Positions 24,784 through 34,377 of a DNA stretch of 64,000 nucleotides are shown here, in pieces. The translations under genes and the position numbers were made by a program. The first letter of the stretch is position 1; each line of letters begins with the position of its first letter. Location: positions 1,860,001 through 1,924,000 of the forward strand of contig NC_049911.1 in the NCBI RefSeq assembly GCF_001411555.2, written 5' to 3'. The notes below the pieces were generated by a model. It was not told the DNA's origin. It did not search any database and saw only the letters and a list, made by a program, of their open reading frames with translations. Source of the DNA: Juglans regia. Lineage: Eukaryota > Streptophyta > Magnoliopsida > Fagales > Juglandaceae.

Positions 24784-26526
24784 TCTCTCTCTCTCTCTCG
24801 TTTATATTTGTATGGTTTGCTTTGAGATACTTTGCAGAAATCACTTATTTATTGTCTATCATGGAACCTGCTAGACAAGATTTAATACTTGGCAAAGCAG
24901 GTGAGGAGGATTTTCTTTCCTTATCTTGGTAGTTCTTGGTAGCTCAACGGAATAAATAGATTAGAAGCCTTGGAATCACTATCAATGGTTGTTGGGGGGC
25001 TTATAAGTGCATTTAATGCAACACAATATGACCCCTGGCTATAGCTAATAATGCCTGACTGCTCTCTCTGATTCCTACGAGTATAAGTTCATCAAGGGAT
25101 TGAGTGTCCTGTACTTTTATGTCAATTCTATAAGCAAATGAGGCTATAATATATGTATTACATTGAGAGAAGGGTAGAGAGCATATGCAGTAGTACATTG
25201 GGGTGTTAAGATATAAAATAAATAACAAAATCTACTTCTTTTCATCAGTTAATTAAATTTTTGGAATAACTGGTGATTATACATAGTATCAGAGCAGAGA
25301 TCCTGAATTCAAACCTTGACTCTACACTTTATCTAATTTAATTAAATATTCCACTTGTTAGGCCACCCATTGAGGGAGAGTTTGACCTACATGTAAGTGA
25401 AAATGTTAAGATATAAAATAAATAATAAAATCTATTTCATTTCATCAACTTAAACTTTTGGGATAAGCGGTAAAATTACACATTGGGAGAGAGGGATGAG
25501 GGTAATTCCCACCAATACTGGAAGTGAGAAGGGCAGGCATAAAATTGAAGAAATTTTCATTAAATTATTATGGCAACAAAATTTGTATATAGTATTCTTC
25601 TGCACCAACTGAAGAACCTAATTGATGCAATCTAGTCCCTACATGATACTCGAGAATTAATGATGATCTAGAGTTTCTGCCACTTCTTCTGAGTCTCCTT
25701 TCGATCTGCGAGAAAAGTGGCAGAAACTTCAGCAGCAGTGGGGTTTGTTGTATGAAAGCTTACTTCATTAAAATGAGCTCTGCTTTCAATGCATTTATGT
25801 GTATCTTAGCATTATATGCTACATGTTTTAAATGTCATCTAACACTAACAGACCAAGTTAGCCGCCTGAAGCCAACATTATAATTGCTGTCATTCTCTTG
25901 GTAGTTCAATATATTATTAAATAACCCTTCTTCGAAAGAGGAAATCAATTAGACGTTTTTAACTTCTTTTTTTTTTCAAATTCTAGAGTTTAAAGTAAAG
26001 ATAAAAATAGACATAAAATGAGTCTTATAATATTTATAACTGCATAAGATCGGGATTTTTAGGAAAACATTAATGCTTAATAAATGTTGTAGAAGTTGAT
26101 TTATATGTCTATCCTTCTTCTTATTTTAGATCTTATATGTAATTCAGATAAGAATTCAAGGTATCTTAATGCTATTTGCTCTTCTTTCAATAGAAAAAGA
26201 AAAAAAAAAGTTTTAAGTAGTGGAACTCCTCCAACTTGTAATTGACACTTTGTCATTTTTATAGATGGGTTCTAGTTTAGAAGAAACTCAGTCGTATCAA
26301 TAGAATTTCTTCTCCCATCTAAGCTTTCTTGCCTTTAATGGAAAACAAGATCAAGGAAAACCAAGCAAGAAGTTTAATCAATACCATGGGTTCTAAACTC
26401 AATTTCTTTTTGGTTTATGTTGTCCATATCTAGAAGAAATTGCGGTCTTCTGTTTACAAATCTTTCCTAAGCCTTCAATTCTTGGGGACAACTTGGGTCT
26501 TTTAATCCTCTTCCCAAGCCGTTCTT
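24784..26526. other. Intergenic, contains a TRIM-like element
   Basis: Upstream region of the receptor kinase pseudogene with a CT run at 24782-24800. Apart from the miniature LTR element at 25203-25482 I see no gene. Confidence 0.55.
25203..25482 (+). mobile_element. Miniature LTR retroelement (TRIM-like)
   Basis: Two direct repeats of about 80 bp (25204-25283 and 25404-25480) start TGTTAAGATATAAAATAAAT and end near ACA. Right after the first is AGTATCAGAGC, one end of the usual initiator-Met tRNA primer binding site. The internal part is only about 120 bp and non-coding. TTGGG occurs at both outer edges (25198-25202 and 25483-25487), a likely 5-bp target duplication. A SINE-like origin is the main alternative. 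Confidence 0.65.
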
Positions 26527-26871
26527 TTTTTTTGATAAGTAATAATTTTTATTGATGTGAATGAAATTAGGCAGTGCCCAAGTACACAGGAAATATACTA
26601 AGAGAGGCACCTAATTACATTCTAATAGACTAGAAAGAAGATAAGAACTCATGAACATTCCCTCCCCTCAATACAATAGCAGAAAACCACTGGAAAATAG
26701 AGAATACAAAGAAGTTCCAGATTTCCCCCATTGCACGCTCCTTGTTATTAAAACATCTGTCATTCCTTTCCAACCATAAACACCACATTAAGCACAAAGG
26801 AATCATCCGCCACACGGCTGCTAATTGGGCACTACTGTGAGACCTATTCCAGCATGCTAATAGGTCCACCA
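26527..26871 (-). mobile_element. LINE 3' part, left of the copia insertion
   Basis: Minus-strand end of a non-LTR retrotransposon. The reading frame at 26630-26871 continues the zf-RVT-type C-terminus found at 32034-33110 across the copia insertion. After its stop comes a 3' UTR ending in TTATTACTTATC and a poly-A tail (plus-strand T run at 26525-26533). The copia element split it; the target CACCA is present on both sides. Confidence 0.85.
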
Positions 26872-27144
26872 TAACAGATTTCTCTTTGACTGAATAATTC
26901 ATCCTCTCCCCTCTCATTCATTAAATAGTCAAAATAGATTACATCCAATTAGCCATTCGAAAACTGACTTCCTATCCTATAGGGATTCAAATATTGGATA
27001 AGATTTGTTTCCCATACTTATCTACATAATCTAAATATTCAAATTACAAATCATATAAATCCTATACAGCTGTCCAAATATATCTATACCAGAAAATACA
27101 TAGATAACATAGGAATTAATTCAAATAAATATAATCCACTAATA
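26872..27144 (-). repeat. Copia 3' LTR (273 bp)
   Basis: Element-sense 3' LTR. On the minus strand it begins TATTAGTGGATTATATTT and ends AAATCTGTTA. The ends are TA..TA, not the usual TG..CA. Confidence 0.93.
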
Positions 27145-27157
27145 TCCCCCCTCAAAT
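27145..27157 (-). other. Polypurine tract of the copia element
   Basis: Minus-strand TTTGAGGGGGGA directly abuts the 3' LTR. The gag-pol stop codon TGA (27152-27154) lies inside this tract, so coding sequence runs to within seven bases of the LTR. Confidence 0.85.
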
Positions 27158-30100
27158 TGATGCTGGTGTATCTACTAGCATCAATTTGCTAACTAGGAAT
27201 TGATGCCGCTGTCTTGTCATCGCTTTCGTGAATATATCAGCTACTTGAAGATCCGTAGAGATATGAGGAAGAATAATCGACATAGCCTCATAGGCTTGAC
27301 GAATATAGTGACAATCGACTTCAATATGTTTGGTACGCTCATGAAATACTGGATTGGCAGCAATTTGAATGGCACTAGTGTTGTCACCATGAAGAGGAGT
27401 TGGCCGATCTTGTGAAAAACCAATCTCTTGAAGAATGCCCCGCAACCACATCACCTCAGAGCATGCTGCTGACATAGCTCTATATTCAGCTTCAGTAGAG
27501 GATTTAGAAACACACTCTTGCTTTTTGCATTTCCAGGAGATGAGTGAATCTCCAAGAAAAATACACCACCCAGTTGTAGAACGCCTAGAATCTGGGCAAC
27601 CAGCCCAATCGGCATCACTATAAACCATAAGTTGTAGAGAAGTGCCAGCAGGAAAAAATAACCCACGATTAGGGGTCCCAATCAAGTATCTAATAATACG
27701 ACGAACAGCCACTAAATGCAAGTGCCTAGGAGTGTCCATAAATTTACTGACAATATGGACCGCATATGAGATATCCGGACGTGTGATAGTGAGATAGATT
27801 AGACTTCCAACAAGCTTTCTATATAATGTAGAATCAGAAAGTAAATCACCCTCATCCTTCCGATACTTCACATTGACTTCCATAGGAGTATCAACTGAAG
27901 TAGTCTCCCCCAACCCAGCCAACTGAACAAGGTCCTGGGTGTATTTATGTTGATTAATAAATAACCCATGTGGCTGATTGTGAACTTCCAGCCCCAAGAA
28001 ATAAGTCAATAGTCCCAAATCTTTCATATGAAAGACCCTATGAAGATGCATCTGAACCTTTTGAATAAATTCAATATCGGATCCAGTAATAATGATATCA
28101 TCCACATAGACCAACAGAAAAACAAAGCCAAAATCACTCTTATGAAGGAACAAAGAAGCATCATACGCACTCTGAGTGAATTGAAACTCAAGTAAGGTAT
28201 TGCGAAACTTCTCAAACCAAGCTCTGGGAGCTTGTTTTAGACCATACAATGACCTTTTCAGCTTACAAACATCATTAGCTGAGGAAAGGGGCATACCAGA
28301 AGGAAGTTTCATGTAAATTGTTTCTTTTAAATCACCATGAAGAAAAGCATTCTTCACATCCATCTGATGCAATTTCCAAGACTGAGAAGCGGAAATAGCA
28401 AGAAGGAGACGAACAGTCGTCATCTTAGCAACAGGAGCAAACGTCTCGTCATAATCAATCCCATATTCTTGTCTATTTCCCAAAGCTACCAAACGAGCTT
28501 TATATCTCTCAAGGGACCCATCTGATCTAAGCTTCACAGAATACACCCACTTACTACCAATAGGTGTCACAGAAGAAGGGCAAGACACAATATCCCAAGT
28601 GTCATTGACCGCTAGTGCATCCATTTCTACTTGCATGGCATCCCTCCAACACTCATGTTCCATAGCCTGCTTATAAGAGGAGGGAATAGCAATAGAAGAA
28701 AGTGTAGCTGACATAGAAGAATGAGATGAAAAACCATACCGATTCGGGGGTTTGGAGACTCTAGAAGTATGCCGGCGTGGTGGTGGATCATAAGATGTGT
28801 CAAGTGATTGATCAGGAGGCACGGGCGGATGCTCAGGAGGGGCAGAAAGAGCGGTCAGATCTTCTGGATGAGATGGTTTGCGCCTGGTGTAAACACAACC
28901 AGGTTTAAACCGAGCGGAAGCTAGTGTAGAAGTTGTATCTTTATCTGAGAAATTTGGCAACACACAGAAACTAGGAGGAATAGGGTCTATATGAGTATGA
29001 AAAAATTGTTGTTTGTCAAAGAACACCACATTGCGAGAAACTCTAATGCGTTTAGCTTGAGGATCATAACAAACAAAACCCTTCTGAAAAGAATTATACC
29101 CTAAAAAAGCACATTTGACTGATTGAGCAGAAAGTTTGTGTCTTTCGTGAGATGGAAGATGCACAAAACAAACACAACCAAAAGAGTGCAACTGAGAATA
29201 GTCTGGAGAGTGCCCAAATAGCAAAGAATAAGGAGAAACATTGTCTAATACTAGAGTAGGTAATCTATTAATTAAATATACAGCAGTAGACAAAGTTTCA
29301 CACCAAAAACGAGAGGGCACACCCGAATCAATTAGGAGAGCCCGGACCATATCAAGAAGATGACGATTCTTTCTTTCAGCTACTCCATTTTGTTGTGGAG
29401 TATATGGACAAGAACGTTGAGAAATAATTCCTTGATCTTGAAGAAATATTTGAAACTCAGTAGATATATATTCTCCTCCTGAATCAGAGCGAAGAACCTT
29501 AATAGAGGTAGAGAATTGATTAGCAAGATAAGCCAAGAAACGCTTGAATACCGAAAATACTTCATTCTTAGTGCGAAGAAAGTAAATCCATGTAAAACGA
29601 GTATAATCATCAATAAACGTCACAAAATATTTATAACGATCATGAGATTCTATCGGGGCAATACCCCACACATCACTATGAATAACATCAAAGGCACGAG
29701 TGGCATGAGATCCTTTTGAAGGAAAAGGCAAAACTTTACTCTTAGCTAACTTGCATGTATCACAATCAAAATTTAATTGAGCAAGAGAATAGAGATCTTT
29801 ATTTCCTATTAAACCAGAAGATGACAACTTATGAAGTATGTGAGAATTGGGATGGCCCAACCGCCTATGCCAATCCTTCACACTCAAAATACCAACATTA
29901 CAAGAAAACGAAGATAAAGACTTTGACTCAACAGATTTGGAATCTAAACATAAAGGAAACAGCCGACCCTCTTTAGGACCCCTCGCGATCATCTTCCCTG
30001 TCACCTGATCCTGTACAAGACAACCAGAAGAAGTGAATGACACTCTACAATTTCTGTCAACTAATTGTCCAATAGAAATCAGATTGGTATTTAATGAAGG

Positions 30101-31276
30101 AGACACCAAAACATTATTTAAGGAAGGAGAAATGTCACCTACGGCAGTGATAGGTAGGGAACTACCATCTGCCGTGTGAATTTGAAGAGGACCAGAATAC
30201 CGTGAGACATTAACAAGAGAGTTAGAGGTACTTGTCATATGATTGGTGGCACCGGAATCAAAATACCAAGGTTTAGAGGCAGATTTGGTTTTACCTGAAA
30301 TACCAAAAGCTGAAAGAGCTGAGATTATCATTTGTTGGACCATTTCTGGTGTAATAGGAATGGAATTTTGAGAAGTGGAAGCTGGAACATGAGAGGAAGG
30401 GACCAAGGTAGAACTGGCAGCACTAGTAGCCTCAGCAGCAGCTGAATAGGCAGTTGCTTGGCGACGTGGCGGACGTATTGGGCAATCCTTGATAATATGT
30501 CCTTGCTTCTTGCAATAGTTGCAAGTTTTCTTAGAACAATTTGCAGCAAGATGCCCATAACCTTTGCAACTATAGCATTGAGTAGTGCTGAAATCCCTCC
30601 CTTTGATTTTTCCTTGAGCTGCATATGCCACAGGAGCTGAAGTAGTTTGTTCCATGGCTGTTTGAGTCATCAATCTTTGCTCCTCTCGAAATATCTCTCC
30701 CAAACACATATCAAGTGGAGGCACCGGATCTCGGTTCATCAGATTAGCACGAATAAATTCAAATTCCGGCCTTAGTTTCATAAGAAACTGTGCCCGCATA
30801 CTTGCTTCATGAACAGCTTGAATATCGGCCAAACTTGTTGCTGGAATTGAAGTGTATACAATATCTGTATACTCAGCCCACAAGTTGCAAAAACCAGAAT
30901 AAAACTCCTCCACAGAGAGAGCTCCTTGAGAGAAATTCGACATCTCTAGTTCAAGGTGAAATCTCCTTGCTGCATTATTCTGAGTGTACAGCCGCTTGAG
31001 ATGATTCCACATATCACGAGCATTCTTGAATGAGCGTAAATTCAAGATAATGTGAGGATCAACAGATCCTAGAATCCAAGACATGACTCGGGCATCCTTG
31101 CTTTCCCAAGAAGCCCGCTGAACTTTGTCTTCTGGTGCCACACTACTCCCATCAATATGACCCCAAAGTTCCTTTCCTTTCACCAAAATTTGAAACTGAA
31201 AAGACCATGCAGCATAATTCTTACCATTGAATCGAACCAGAAGGGAATCTCTAATTTCAGAAGACATGATAGACAA
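27152..31276 (-). CDS. Copia gag-pol polyprotein (1374 aa)
   Basis: One open frame encodes all proteins needed for copia retrotransposition in cytoplasmic particles and integration in the nucleus. Domains in order: gag (about 1-230); two CCHC zinc knuckles (CYSCKGYGHLAANC near 234-247 and CNYCKKQGHIIKDC near 252-265); aspartic protease with DSGA near 340; gag-pre-integrase; integrase with an HHCC zinc finger (WHRRLGH..., CDTCK), DVIHSDVWG and PQQNGVAERKN; reverse transcriptase with YVDDIIITG; RNase H with DADWAGC and SSTEAEYRA. No stop or frameshift is seen. Gag and pol share a frame, as in many plant copia elements, so the gag:pol ratio must be set another way. Start: the first Met, 484 bases inside the 5' LTR. 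Confidence 0.95.
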   Translation of the reverse strand: MSIMSSEIRDSLLVRFNGKNYAAWSFQFQILVKGKELWGHIDGSSVAPEDKVQRASWESKDARVMSWILGSVDPHIILNLRSFKNARDMWNHLKRLYTQNNAARRFHLELEMSNFSQGALSVEEFYSGFCNLWAEYTDIVYTSIPATSLADIQAVHEASMRAQFLMKLRPEFEFIRANLMNRDPVPPLDMCLGEIFREEQRLMTQTAMEQTTSAPVAYAAQGKIKGRDFSTTQCYSCKGYGHLAANCSKKTCNYCKKQGHIIKDCPIRPPRRQATAYSAAAEATSAASSTLVPSSHVPASTSQNSIPITPEMVQQMIISALSAFGISGKTKSASKPWYFDSGATNHMTSTSNSLVNVSRYSGPLQIHTADGSSLPITAVGDISPSLNNVLVSPSLNTNLISIGQLVDRNCRVSFTSSGCLVQDQVTGKMIARGPKEGRLFPLCLDSKSVESKSLSSFSCNVGILSVKDWHRRLGHPNSHILHKLSSSGLIGNKDLYSLAQLNFDCDTCKLAKSKVLPFPSKGSHATRAFDVIHSDVWGIAPIESHDRYKYFVTFIDDYTRFTWIYFLRTKNEVFSVFKRFLAYLANQFSTSIKVLRSDSGGEYISTEFQIFLQDQGIISQRSCPYTPQQNGVAERKNRHLLDMVRALLIDSGVPSRFWCETLSTAVYLINRLPTLVLDNVSPYSLLFGHSPDYSQLHSFGCVCFVHLPSHERHKLSAQSVKCAFLGYNSFQKGFVCYDPQAKRIRVSRNVVFFDKQQFFHTHIDPIPPSFCVLPNFSDKDTTSTLASARFKPGCVYTRRKPSHPEDLTALSAPPEHPPVPPDQSLDTSYDPPPRRHTSRVSKPPNRYGFSSHSSMSATLSSIAIPSSYKQAMEHECWRDAMQVEMDALAVNDTWDIVSCPSSVTPIGSKWVYSVKLRSDGSLERYKARLVALGNRQEYGIDYDETFAPVAKMTTVRLLLAISASQSWKLHQMDVKNAFLHGDLKETIYMKLPSGMPLSSANDVCKLKRSLYGLKQAPRAWFEKFRNTLLEFQFTQSAYDASLFLHKSDFGFVFLLVYVDDIIITGSDIEFIQKVQMHLHRVFHMKDLGLLTYFLGLEVHNQPHGLFINQHKYTQDLVQLAGLGETTSVDTPMEVNVKYRKDEGDLLSDSTLYRKLVGSLIYLTITRPDISYAVHIVSKFMDTPRHLHLVAVRRIIRYLIGTPNRGLFFPAGTSLQLMVYSDADWAGCPDSRRSTTGWCIFLGDSLISWKCKKQECVSKSSTEAEYRAMSAACSEVMWLRGILQEIGFSQDRPTPLHGDNTSAIQIAANPVFHERTKHIEVDCHYIRQAYEAMSIILPHISTDLQVADIFTKAMTRQRHQFLVSKLMLVDTPASI

Positions 31277-31747
31277 GAAACCCTAGATGTAACAATCCTC
31301 ACCAAGGACCAAACTGCTGCAGAAAACGTCGATAGTCTGAGAAGTGAGCACCCTCACACAGTACAACGTATCGCAGCCCAGAAAACAGTCACAGAAGGTG
31401 CCGATGACCTCAGAAATCCACAGTACACTCTGAAACAGAGTGCCGATAATCACCGAAACAGAGAAAATTGTTTTTTTTTTTTTTTTCCCGAAACAGAAGC
31501 CAAAGATCGACGCAGACAGCGCCGATAATGCACAAGGAACACTACGAGGTTGTTGAAAGTCACAAGAAACCCCAACCTTCAACTCAGACAATGCCGATAG
31601 TCACGCGGGAGGTCAAGAACAAACAAGGAAGGCACCGAGAAGCACACGGAAGACCAAACACGAACTCAGCCAGCGCCGAGAATGGATAACCCACAAAGAA
31701 ATCCCCCGAGAAAGGAAAAAAATTCGTAGAAAAAAAATTATGAACCT
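31277..31747 (-). other. Copia 5' leader with recurring CGAT motif
   Basis: Untranslated stretch between primer site and gag-pol. A motif of the form GCCGATAATCAC (plus strand) recurs six times with drift, near 31329, 31399, 31442, 31521, 31591 and 31674. A poly-T run is at 31470-31487 on the plus strand. Confidence 0.6.
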
Positions 31748-31760
31748 GCTCTTGATACCA
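31748..31760 (-). other. Primer binding site of the copia element
   Basis: Minus-strand TGGTATCAAGAGC directly follows the 5' LTR and fits the 3' end of initiator-Met tRNA, the usual primer for plant copia elements. Confidence 0.88.
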
Positions 31761-32033
31761 TAACAGATTTCTCTTTGACTGAATAATTCATCCTCTCCCC
31801 TCTCATTCATTAAATAGTCAAAATAGATTACATCCAATTAGCCATTCGAAAACTGACTTCCTATCCTATAGGGATTCAAATATTGGATAAGATTTGTTTC
31901 CCATACTTATCTACATAATCTAAATATTCAAATTACAAATCATATAAATCCTATACAGCTGTCCAAATATATCTATACCAGAAAATACATAGATAACATA
32001 GGAATTAATTCAAATAAATATAATCCACTAATA
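31761..32033 (-). repeat. Copia 5' LTR (273 bp)
   Basis: Reads identical to the 3' LTR at 26872-27144. As the 5' LTR it should carry the element's promoter. Same TA..TA ends. Confidence 0.93.
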
Positions 32034-33150
32034 CACCACACTCTTGGGCATAGCCCAACTTAGCCCAGCTCTACTAAGAATACCAGCCCAAAGCTCCCCA
32101 ACCACCTCACAATGTAAGAGCAAGTGATCTACCGATTCTCCACTTTTTTTACACATGTAGCACAACTCCATGATCACCATACCTCGTTTTCTTAAATTGT
32201 CAACCGTCAATATCTTCCCATGAGCAGCTGTCCAAGTGAAAAAAGCAACTTTAGAAGACACTAACACCTTCCATATACTCTTCCATGGAAAGAAAGTGGG
32301 CTGTAGGACTGTCAAAGCCTTATAGAAAGATTTAACAGTAAACTTCTCTTTCCTCGTGTGAGTCCACAACATACGGTCTCCCCCATTGGCCCCTAGCTTT
32401 GCTGAATATAAGTAACTGTAAAACTCTGCCAGCTCTTCTAATTCCCAGTCCTGAGCATTTCTTGTAAAAGTGACATTCCAAGTGACCATCCCATTGGCAC
32501 GACATAGAACTTTTGAAACTGGAGCTTGCTGATTTCCAGCCAAATTAAAAGCACCTGGGAAAGCCAGGCAAAGAGGACTCTCCCCACTCCATACATCGAA
32601 CCAAAAGCGGGTACGTGTTCCATCACCCACCTCAAACTTAAGATGTTTTTCAAAGGTATTCCACCCCTTCCTTATGAATTTCCACAAGCTTACTCCGTAA
32701 GACCCCCTACCCTCCTTAGAGCACCATTCCCCCCACTCACAACCATACTTATGATCAATAACCTCTCTCCACAGCGAATTCCCTTCCTTATGATACCTCC
32801 ACAGCCACTTCCCTAAGAGTGCCTTGTTGAAAACACACAAGTTTCGTACCCCTAACCCCCCATTCGCCAATGGACAGCTCACCCTTTGCCAACTCACAAG
32901 GTGAAGTTTGGATTCCTCCCCCATACCACCCCACAAAAAAGCTCTAAACAACTTTTCTAACCGGTTTGCTACACCCACCGGTAATGGAAATAGAGAAAGA
33001 TAGTAAGTGGGAAGGTTGGAAAGAGTGCTTTTAATAAAGGTTAATCTCCCCCCTCTCGATAAATATAGCCGTTTCCATCCTGAAAGTCGTTGCTCAACCT
33101 TCTCTACCACCCCATCCCAAATGCTCTTTGCTTTGAAAGTCCTAAAAATT
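32034..33150 (-). mobile_element. LINE ORF2 C-terminal part, 5'-truncated
   Basis: Minus-strand frame (to about 33148) with reverse-transcriptase thumb-like sequence (SGWKRLYLSRGGRLTFIKS, PLANGGLGVRNL, NKALLGKWLWRY) and a zf-RVT domain (FFTWTAAHGKILT, CYMCKKSGESVDHLLLHC). It joins 26527-26871 across the copia element. Sequence homologous to LINEs stops near 33148, so the 5' part (endonuclease and RT catalytic core) is absent: a dead-on-arrival insertion. The remaining frame is open and little decayed. Confidence 0.88.
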
Positions 33151-34377
33151 AATTGAATTTTGGACCCTGTAGTAAAGCAGTTTTAATGTGGTTTGAAAAA
33201 CATAGCAAACCAATTTCTCTAGATCCCCAGCTTTTGTTTCATGTCAAAAGCTTTAGTTTTATATTCAAGAGAAAATCACAGCCCTAGGAAAAGACATTGA
33301 CCATGTGCAACTCCAACCTCCATCAATGGAAACATTCAGAGAACTTCAAGAACAATACATAAGGGAAGATAAACTCTGGAAGCAACAATAACGGGTTGAC
33401 TGCCATTATCCTCAGTACCAAAATTTCCAATCCTTCTGCGCTTTAGTGCTTATTTTCAGCAGCTCCATGATGGAGCCTCCATCCATGCTTCCACCCAACC
33501 CACTATTCTTGATGACCTCTCAATGGCATTGGCTTGCTTCCTCCTGTCGTAAATCCCGAGGATAGTTAGGCACTCTGTTCTCTTTCTTTGCATCGTGAAC
33601 TTTTGCTCTGTTTTACAACTCTGGTCATCAAATGCCTTGGTCCAGACAGTATTTATAGCTTTATTTTACAAACGTCAAAGATGAAATGGTTAAAACACTC
33701 TGAAACTCTTTCAGGCCATGTCAGTGACTGTCTTCCTTACATAAGGCTGAAAACCATTTTTTATCTCTGATTTGAGGGAATGCTTCCTTCTCTAAGATTG
33801 GAAACGCCACACTGAGCAGTTTGCATGTGCCTGGAAAGTGGATATGTGTGTGCTTGTGAACTTGCCTAGGCGCACGGGGATGGAGCGAGAGAAAAAACAT
33901 GGCATGTAATATGCAGCAGGATCGTGAACAAAGAAATTAACTTGTCAGGTGTAATGTAACTTAATCATTTCCAAGACTTAAAAGATTAAAAGATCACGAT
34001 CTACTCGTTTTCTGTTAATTTCTTCCCTCTGCATTTTCCTACCAAGTATGCTAAGTGGGCAAAACCAGTTAAACTATGAACCAGCTAACAAATCAAAATT
34101 TCAATGAAAAATGTTTAGTCTACACAGAATCTTACACAAGAAAGTCTACATGCTTACATGGTTTAATCTAATTCATTAGAGTATAAAACAATTTTTACGG
34201 TAAAGTAGATCTGACGTATTACATTTCATGTCAGTGTAAATTTCTTTGTGTAAGATTTGTATGTAGACCTAAAACATCTCAAAATCATTATATATATGAG
34301 AGAGAGAGATTATCAGTATAAAGACTGACTAATAGAAAGTGTACATTTGAGTGTAGAACAGATTAGGCCAATGCTTA
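33151..34377. other. Intergenic, contains a MITE
   Basis: 3' flank of the PPR gene. No gene seen. A MITE-like element lies at 34119-34272. Confidence 0.55.
34119..34272. mobile_element. MITE with TIR around CTACACAGAATCTTACACAA
   Basis: The left arm CTACACAGAATCTTACACAA pairs with the right arm, whose complement reads CTACATACAAATCTTACACA. About 154 bp in all, non-coding. Confidence 0.65.

Larger units (their letters stand above)
26872..32033 (-). mobile_element. Complete Ty1/copia LTR retrotransposon
   Basis: A 5162-bp element in minus orientation, flanked by the 5-bp target duplication CACCA (26867-26871 and 32034-32038). LTRs are 273 bp each and read identical throughout. The element has a primer binding site (31748-31760), a roughly 470-bp leader, one uninterrupted gag-pol ORF and a purine tract just before the 3' LTR. 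Identical LTRs plus an intact ORF mean a very recent insertion. It landed in a LINE fragment, so no host gene was broken. It could still be mobile, but expression is not visible from sequence. Confidence 0.95.

Noticed and set aside
27152..31276. Many plus- and minus-strand ORFs of 60-100 codons inside the copia element
   Set aside because: All are shadows of the 1374-codon gag-pol frame.
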